From NCBI GenBank assembly GCA_937996765.1, contig CALKUG010000402.1:1-9537 (forward strand): a stretch of DNA of 9,537 bases. The letters are read 5' to 3'. Positions 6,560-9,537 of the stretch are shown here, one piece after another (within the stretch, counting starts at the first letter, position 1; each line of letters begins with the position of its first letter). A model generated the notes under the pieces. It searched no databases. It worked only from the letters and a program-made list of their open reading frames with translations, and was not told where the DNA came from. Origin of the DNA: an uncultured Ignavibacteria bacterium (GTDB lineage Bacteria; Bacteroidota; Ignavibacteria; Ignavibacteriales; Ignavibacteriaceae). Position numbers and translations under genes: made by a program.

Positions 6560-7234
6560 TTAAACATAGTATTTTGATGTTGCTCCTTCAATCCAGCCCA
6601 TACGGCGGTGCCAACGATAAAAAATTCTAAATGCCGTATAGGAGAAAAAAGGAGCAGCAATTACGTCAATAGTATAATGGACGTGCTGCAAAATTACAGA
6701 TGTACCTATGAGGAGGCCTAATGCTAAAAATAGGTATCTTGCCCACTTTTCGCGTGCAAGAAATAAAAACAAAAATGCTGCGGAAGTATGACCAGAGAAA
6801 AATAAATCTTTTGTTAATATTTCACCATTTCCAAAAGATTGTACAACGGGGTCATTCATTGGAATAGTTGTTTCTGGGGCATTCAAAGGCAGAAGCCAAA
6901 TGGTGATTATACGAAGTGTCAGCAATAATACATAAGATTGAAAACCCAACATAAAATAGGAAGGGTCTTTCAAAAAGTAAACCATTGCAAAAAGAACAAG
7001 TCCGTATGTAAGCACAAAAACCATATAAGTAAGATCAATAGGTGCAAACATATTGAGTATGGGGTCAGAAAAAGAAAAGCCGTCTCGTTTTTCGAAATCT
7101 GTTAACAGCCCCGCCAAAAACGAAACCATAACAATATAGATTGCTACGGTTATTACAAAGCGATAACGGAAACTATTTTGCTTCCAACCGATTCTCCAAT
7201 TTTCAGCAAATTCGCTAAAGAATCTATTAAACAT
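6560..7234 (-). CDS. PAP2_C family membrane enzyme (sphingomyelin-synthase-like lipid phosphatase/phosphotransferase)
   Basis: A 224-residue integral membrane protein with about six hydrophobic segments (near 27-44, 68-89, 95-116, 144-161, 164-181, 189-206). Two catalytic motifs match the PAP2_C/sphingomyelin synthase group: DLFFSGHTS (143-151) and HVHYTIDVIAA (184-194), giving the expected triad His149, His186 and Asp190. Such enzymes transfer or remove a phospho-head group of a lipid; in animals they make sphingomyelin, while bacterial members mostly have unknown substrates. The final basic segment RWHRRMGW (207-214) is probably cytoplasmic. All key residues are present, so it should be active. 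The start at 7234 has no clear Shine-Dalgarno. The gene converges on the amidase gene with only 9 bases between stop codons. No sphingolipid gene is visible nearby, so the substrate is not claimed. Confidence 0.82.
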   Translation of the reverse strand: MFNRFFSEFAENWRIGWKQNSFRYRFVITVAIYIVMVSFLAGLLTDFEKRDGFSFSDPILNMFAPIDLTYMVFVLTYGLVLFAMVYFLKDPSYFMLGFQSYVLLLTLRIITIWLLPLNAPETTIPMNDPVVQSFGNGEILTKDLFFSGHTSAAFLFLFLAREKWARYLFLALGLLIGTSVILQHVHYTIDVIAAPFFSYTAFRIFYRWHRRMGWIEGATSKYYV

Positions 7235-7378
7235 TATACTCTGAACTATTTATGAGGTAAAAAAAATTAATGGGTTCGTAAATATAGTAAAGTGGGAGTG
7301 TTAAGATGTAACTTTTTTGGTGATGAAGTTGTCAAAATAAATGATTAAATAGAAATTTAAAATATTTTCGGAAACTCA
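7235..7378. promoter_or_regulatory. Divergent promoter region between the PAP2_C and Sel1-repeat genes
   Basis: A 144-base AT-rich gap from which both neighbours are transcribed outward. On the plus strand TTGTCA (7329-7334) is close to a -35 hexamer and TAAAAT (7358-7363) to a -10 hexamer, but their spacing of 23 is too long for a standard sigma-70 promoter, so neither start site can be placed. No gene or stable hairpin was seen. Confidence 0.4.
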
Positions 7379-8887
7379 GTGAAATTATCCTTCGTGAAAT
7401 TATTTGCAGTAACAATAATTATTTTATTTAGCAATGTGGTTTTTGCTCAAAGTGTGGTTGATTCTTCTTTAAGCAATTCACTCGCATTTAAACGTAATAA
7501 ACCTCGTGAAATGCCCCCTTTGTATTTTTCGCAAGAATACTACAACTACCACTTGCAGGAACGTTTTCAAATACTACGACTTGCTAATGCCGGCGACCCG
7601 AACGCCCAACATGAGTTAGGACTTAGGTATTTACTTGGTCGCGGTTTCCCGGCGGATACTGTAGTGGCGGTTTACTGGATGCAGCGTAGTGCCGACCAAA
7701 ATCACATTGGAGCTAATTACAATCTTGCTATTTGTATGATGAACGGGTGGGGCACACCTTGGGACCCATATAGTGCATTCAACCGTTTTTTATTTGCAGC
7801 ACAAAACGGCATGTCGAGTGCACAGTATGCAATTGGACTTTTTTATTTGGAAGATTTAGTTGTAAAGAGAAATCTACAAACTGCTTCTGAATGGGTTAAA
7901 AGCTCTATACAGGGTGGTTACAAAGAAGCTAATGAAACACTGCTTTCAATAAACGAGAGAATTGAACAAGAGCGCAAAGCTAAAAAAGATGACGAGAAAA
8001 AAAGTGTTTTGTTGTTTATCGAATTTGATGTTGATACCACAAAAGTTCCTTCTGATACATTGTTGATTGAGGATTATCAGAGAAGTATAACCGCTGATTC
8101 TTCTGGTCAAAATAATTCCATTTTTAAGACTAAAGAACAACTTACCTCAGATACTACTGAGTTTAACAAACTTAAGGAACGCGCCGTGGCCGGCAGTCCT
8201 GAAGGTATGACCTTACTTGGCTATTTGTATTTAAAGGGAATAGGAACACCAAAGCAAACCATTCATGGAGCAAGTTTGTTACTTCAAGCAATTCGTCTTG
8301 AGTCGTTACGTGCTGCACGAATTTTAGTTGACATGGTTCAATCAACTGACTTTAGCAAGATGCTTATAAAAGAAGTAAATAGCGGCAATAGAGAAGCTCG
8401 CTATGTTATTGCGGGAATGAATCACCTTGGGCTCGATAACCAACTTACTAAAGAAACCGAGTTGAGGTATTTACGCGAAAACGCCTCCAATAATCATATC
8501 CCTTCCCTATTGGAGTTAGGCAGTAGATACTACAGTGGTGAAGAGGTTGTGGCGGATTACGAAAAAGCGTTCGATTTTTGGGCTAAGGCAGCAGATGCAG
8601 GTAGTTTGGAAGCAATGTTAAAACTCTCGTTTGTACAATTGTTGAGTGGTCGTCTTGATGGAATTTCGACTTACGTTCCGCTCATTGAAGAGGCAGAACA
8701 ATCCGGATCAATCACTGCACAAATTGCACTTGGTTATTGCTACGAAATGGGATATGGAGTTCAACAAAACAAAGCTGAAGCTGCTCAACTCTATCGTAAG
8801 GCGGCTATGCGGGGAAGTCAAAATGCGTTTAATGCTCTTAAGAAACTCTACGATGTAGGTCGTCCGGTAGACCCTACTTTCAACTAA
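7379..8887 (+). CDS. Secreted Sel1-repeat (SLR) protein
   Basis: A 502-residue protein made mainly of helical Sel1-like repeats, a TPR-related scaffold for protein-protein contacts. A signal peptide spans 1-23 (cleavage near VFA|Q), so it acts in the periplasm or outside. The start is a GTG at 7379, supported by GGAAA six bases upstream and by the position of the signal peptide. Repeats with the A..LG..Y..G.G pattern appear at about 69-107, 108-143 and 144-180; a charged, less ordered linker rich in Lys/Asp/Ser/Thr runs from 190 to 262; further repeats lie at about 269-306, 371-408 and 441-479, with degenerate units between. The last, LGYCYEMGYGVQQNKAEA, is the most canonical. No catalytic domain is visible. 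Its gene stops one base before the end of the convergent lhgO. The partner is unknown. Confidence 0.85.
   Translation: MKLSFVKLFAVTIIILFSNVVFAQSVVDSSLSNSLAFKRNKPREMPPLYFSQEYYNYHLQERFQILRLANAGDPNAQHELGLRYLLGRGFPADTVVAVYWMQRSADQNHIGANYNLAICMMNGWGTPWDPYSAFNRFLFAAQNGMSSAQYAIGLFYLEDLVVKRNLQTASEWVKSSIQGGYKEANETLLSINERIEQERKAKKDDEKKSVLLFIEFDVDTTKVPSDTLLIEDYQRSITADSSGQNNSIFKTKEQLTSDTTEFNKLKERAVAGSPEGMTLLGYLYLKGIGTPKQTIHGASLLLQAIRLESLRAARILVDMVQSTDFSKMLIKEVNSGNREARYVIAGMNHLGLDNQLTKETELRYLRENASNNHIPSLLELGSRYYSGEEVVADYEKAFDFWAKAADAGSLEAMLKLSFVQLLSGRLDGISTYVPLIEEAEQSGSITAQIALGYCYEMGYGVQQNKAEAAQLYRKAAMRGSQNAFNALKKLYDVGRPVDPTFN
8855..8877 (+). terminator. Possible hairpin at the end of the Sel1 gene, inside coding sequence
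   Basis: GTAGGTC (8855-8861) can pair with GACCCTAC (8870-8877), with one bulged C and an 8-base loop, followed by only TTT. It lies in the last few codons of the Sel1 gene, where the next gene leaves no room for a separate terminator. The short T run makes intrinsic termination doubtful. Confidence 0.25.
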
Positions 8888-8888
8888 T

Positions 8889-9537
8889 TTAGCTAAGGTT
8901 GGAAACAACTTTTGAGCAGATGGTTTTCCCAATTTCCAATGAAGCAGTGGCGGCAGGGGATGGGGCATTAACAACGTTAAGTACGTATTTACTACCGCTC
9001 TTGTGTTCAGCGAAAACAAAGTCATCAACTAATTTGCCTGATTTATCAACCGCTTGAGCACGAACGCCTGCACCTCCGGGTTGCAAATCTTTGTTGGAAA
9101 GAGAAGGAATAAGTTCTTGAGCACTTTCCAAGAAAGCTTGCTTTGAGAAAGAACGATACATCTCTTTTAAACCGGGTAGTAGATATTTTCTCGCCATCAT
9201 TCTGAATCCTTTGTACAAGAGTGTTTCGGCTAACTCAGCGAAATTTAGAGTCTGCTTTGTATAACCTTCTCGAGCAAATGCAAGCACTGCATTGGGTCCA
9301 ACTTCAACTCCGCTATGTATCATTCTGGTGAAATGAACACCTAAAAATGGGAAACGACTATCGGGCACAGGGTAGATAAGATTTTTTACTTTGGAGCGAG
9401 CACTTTCCGAAAGAGTAAAATATTCACCTCGAAACGGAATTATTTTTACTCCGGATTCCAAGCCAAATAACTCTGTGATTTTATCGGAGTATAATCCTGC
9501 ACAATTAATAACTGCCCTACTTAAAAAACAGCCCTTG
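8889..9537 (-). CDS. lhgO: L-2-hydroxyglutarate oxidase LhgO (C-terminal part, runs off the right edge)
   Basis: An open frame of 216 codons on the minus strand, still open at the window edge, so the start lies outside. LhgO is an FAD-dependent enzyme of the DAO/glycerol-3-phosphate dehydrogenase fold that oxidises L-2-hydroxyglutarate to 2-oxoglutarate, feeding electrons to the membrane quinone pool in characterised members. From the edge inward one reads VINCAGLYSDKI, then PFRGEYFTL, LIYPVPDSRFPFLGVHFTRM, GPNAVLAFAREGY, PGGAGVRAQAV and NAPSPAATASLEIG, the characteristic C-terminal series of this family including the second FAD-binding stretch. The TTG at 9461 could be mistaken for a start, but the conserved protein continues upstream of it. 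About half of the usual length of roughly 400 residues is present. The gene converges with the Sel1-repeat gene, one base separating the stop codons. Confidence 0.93.
   Translation of the reverse strand, partial: KGCFLSRAVINCAGLYSDKITELFGLESGVKIIPFRGEYFTLSESARSKVKNLIYPVPDSRFPFLGVHFTRMIHSGVEVGPNAVLAFAREGYTKQTLNFAELAETLLYKGFRMMARKYLLPGLKEMYRSFSKQAFLESAQELIPSLSNKDLQPGGAGVRAQAVDKSGKLVDDFVFAEHKSGSKYVLNVVNAPSPAATASLEIGKTICSKVVSNLS

Noticed and set aside
9459..9461. TTG at 9461 as the start of a short 190-residue protein
   Set aside because: Translation upstream of it gives the conserved LhgO segment VINCAGLYSDKI in the same frame up to the window edge, so the gene is simply cut by the window.
1..9537. 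CRISPR arrays, tRNA genes, insertion sequences or phage genes
   Set aside because: No regularly spaced repeats, cloverleaf structures, transposase motifs or terminal inverted repeats were seen on either strand.

Overview
The window comes from an AT-rich bacterial chromosome, most likely of the Bacteroidota/Chlorobiota/Ignavibacteriota (FCB) group. This is inferred from three things: a secreted Amidase_3/golvesin/FN3 protein of a type common in Bacteroidota, the order of the methylmalonyl-CoA cassette, and weak or A-rich Shine-Dalgarno signals. No rRNA, tRNA, transposase, phage gene or CRISPR array was seen. The region reads as ordinary chromosome, not a mobile island.

Layout. At the left edge the minus strand carries the start of a kdp potassium-transport operon: a 31-residue kdpF followed by the first 110 codons of kdpA, which runs off the window. 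An AT-rich divergent gap of about 320 bp separates it from a plus-strand operon of four genes: methylmalonyl-CoA epimerase, an MmdA/PccB-type carboxyltransferase, a small OadG/MmdD-like subunit without a membrane segment, and a biotin carrier protein. This operon ends at a clear hairpin terminator (3511-3550). Next on the plus strand is a 984-residue secreted protein with an Amidase_3-type zinc site split by a golvesin-like insert, then an FN3-like domain and an uncharacterised C-terminal region. It converges, with 9 bp between the stop codons, on a minus-strand six-helix PAP2_C (sphingomyelin-synthase-like) membrane enzyme. A divergent 144-bp gap leads to a secreted Sel1-repeat protein on the plus strand. 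That gene converges, with a single base between stop codons, on the C-terminal part of an L-2-hydroxyglutarate oxidase (lhgO) that continues beyond the right edge.

Function. The epimerase, carboxyltransferase, small subunit and biotin carrier form a coherent module linking propionyl-CoA and methylmalonyl-CoA, either as a decarboxylase on the way to propionate or as a propionyl-CoA carboxylase. The window contains neither the membrane sodium-pump beta subunit nor a biotin carboxylase, so the direction cannot be settled here. The other genes (potassium uptake, cell-wall amidase, lipid-phosphate enzyme, Sel1 protein, LhgO) have no evident pathway link to it. I found no convincing new multi-gene system. 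The points most worth a second look are the incomplete decarboxylase cassette, the domain-split amidase, the SMS-like enzyme and the near-abutting convergent gene ends.
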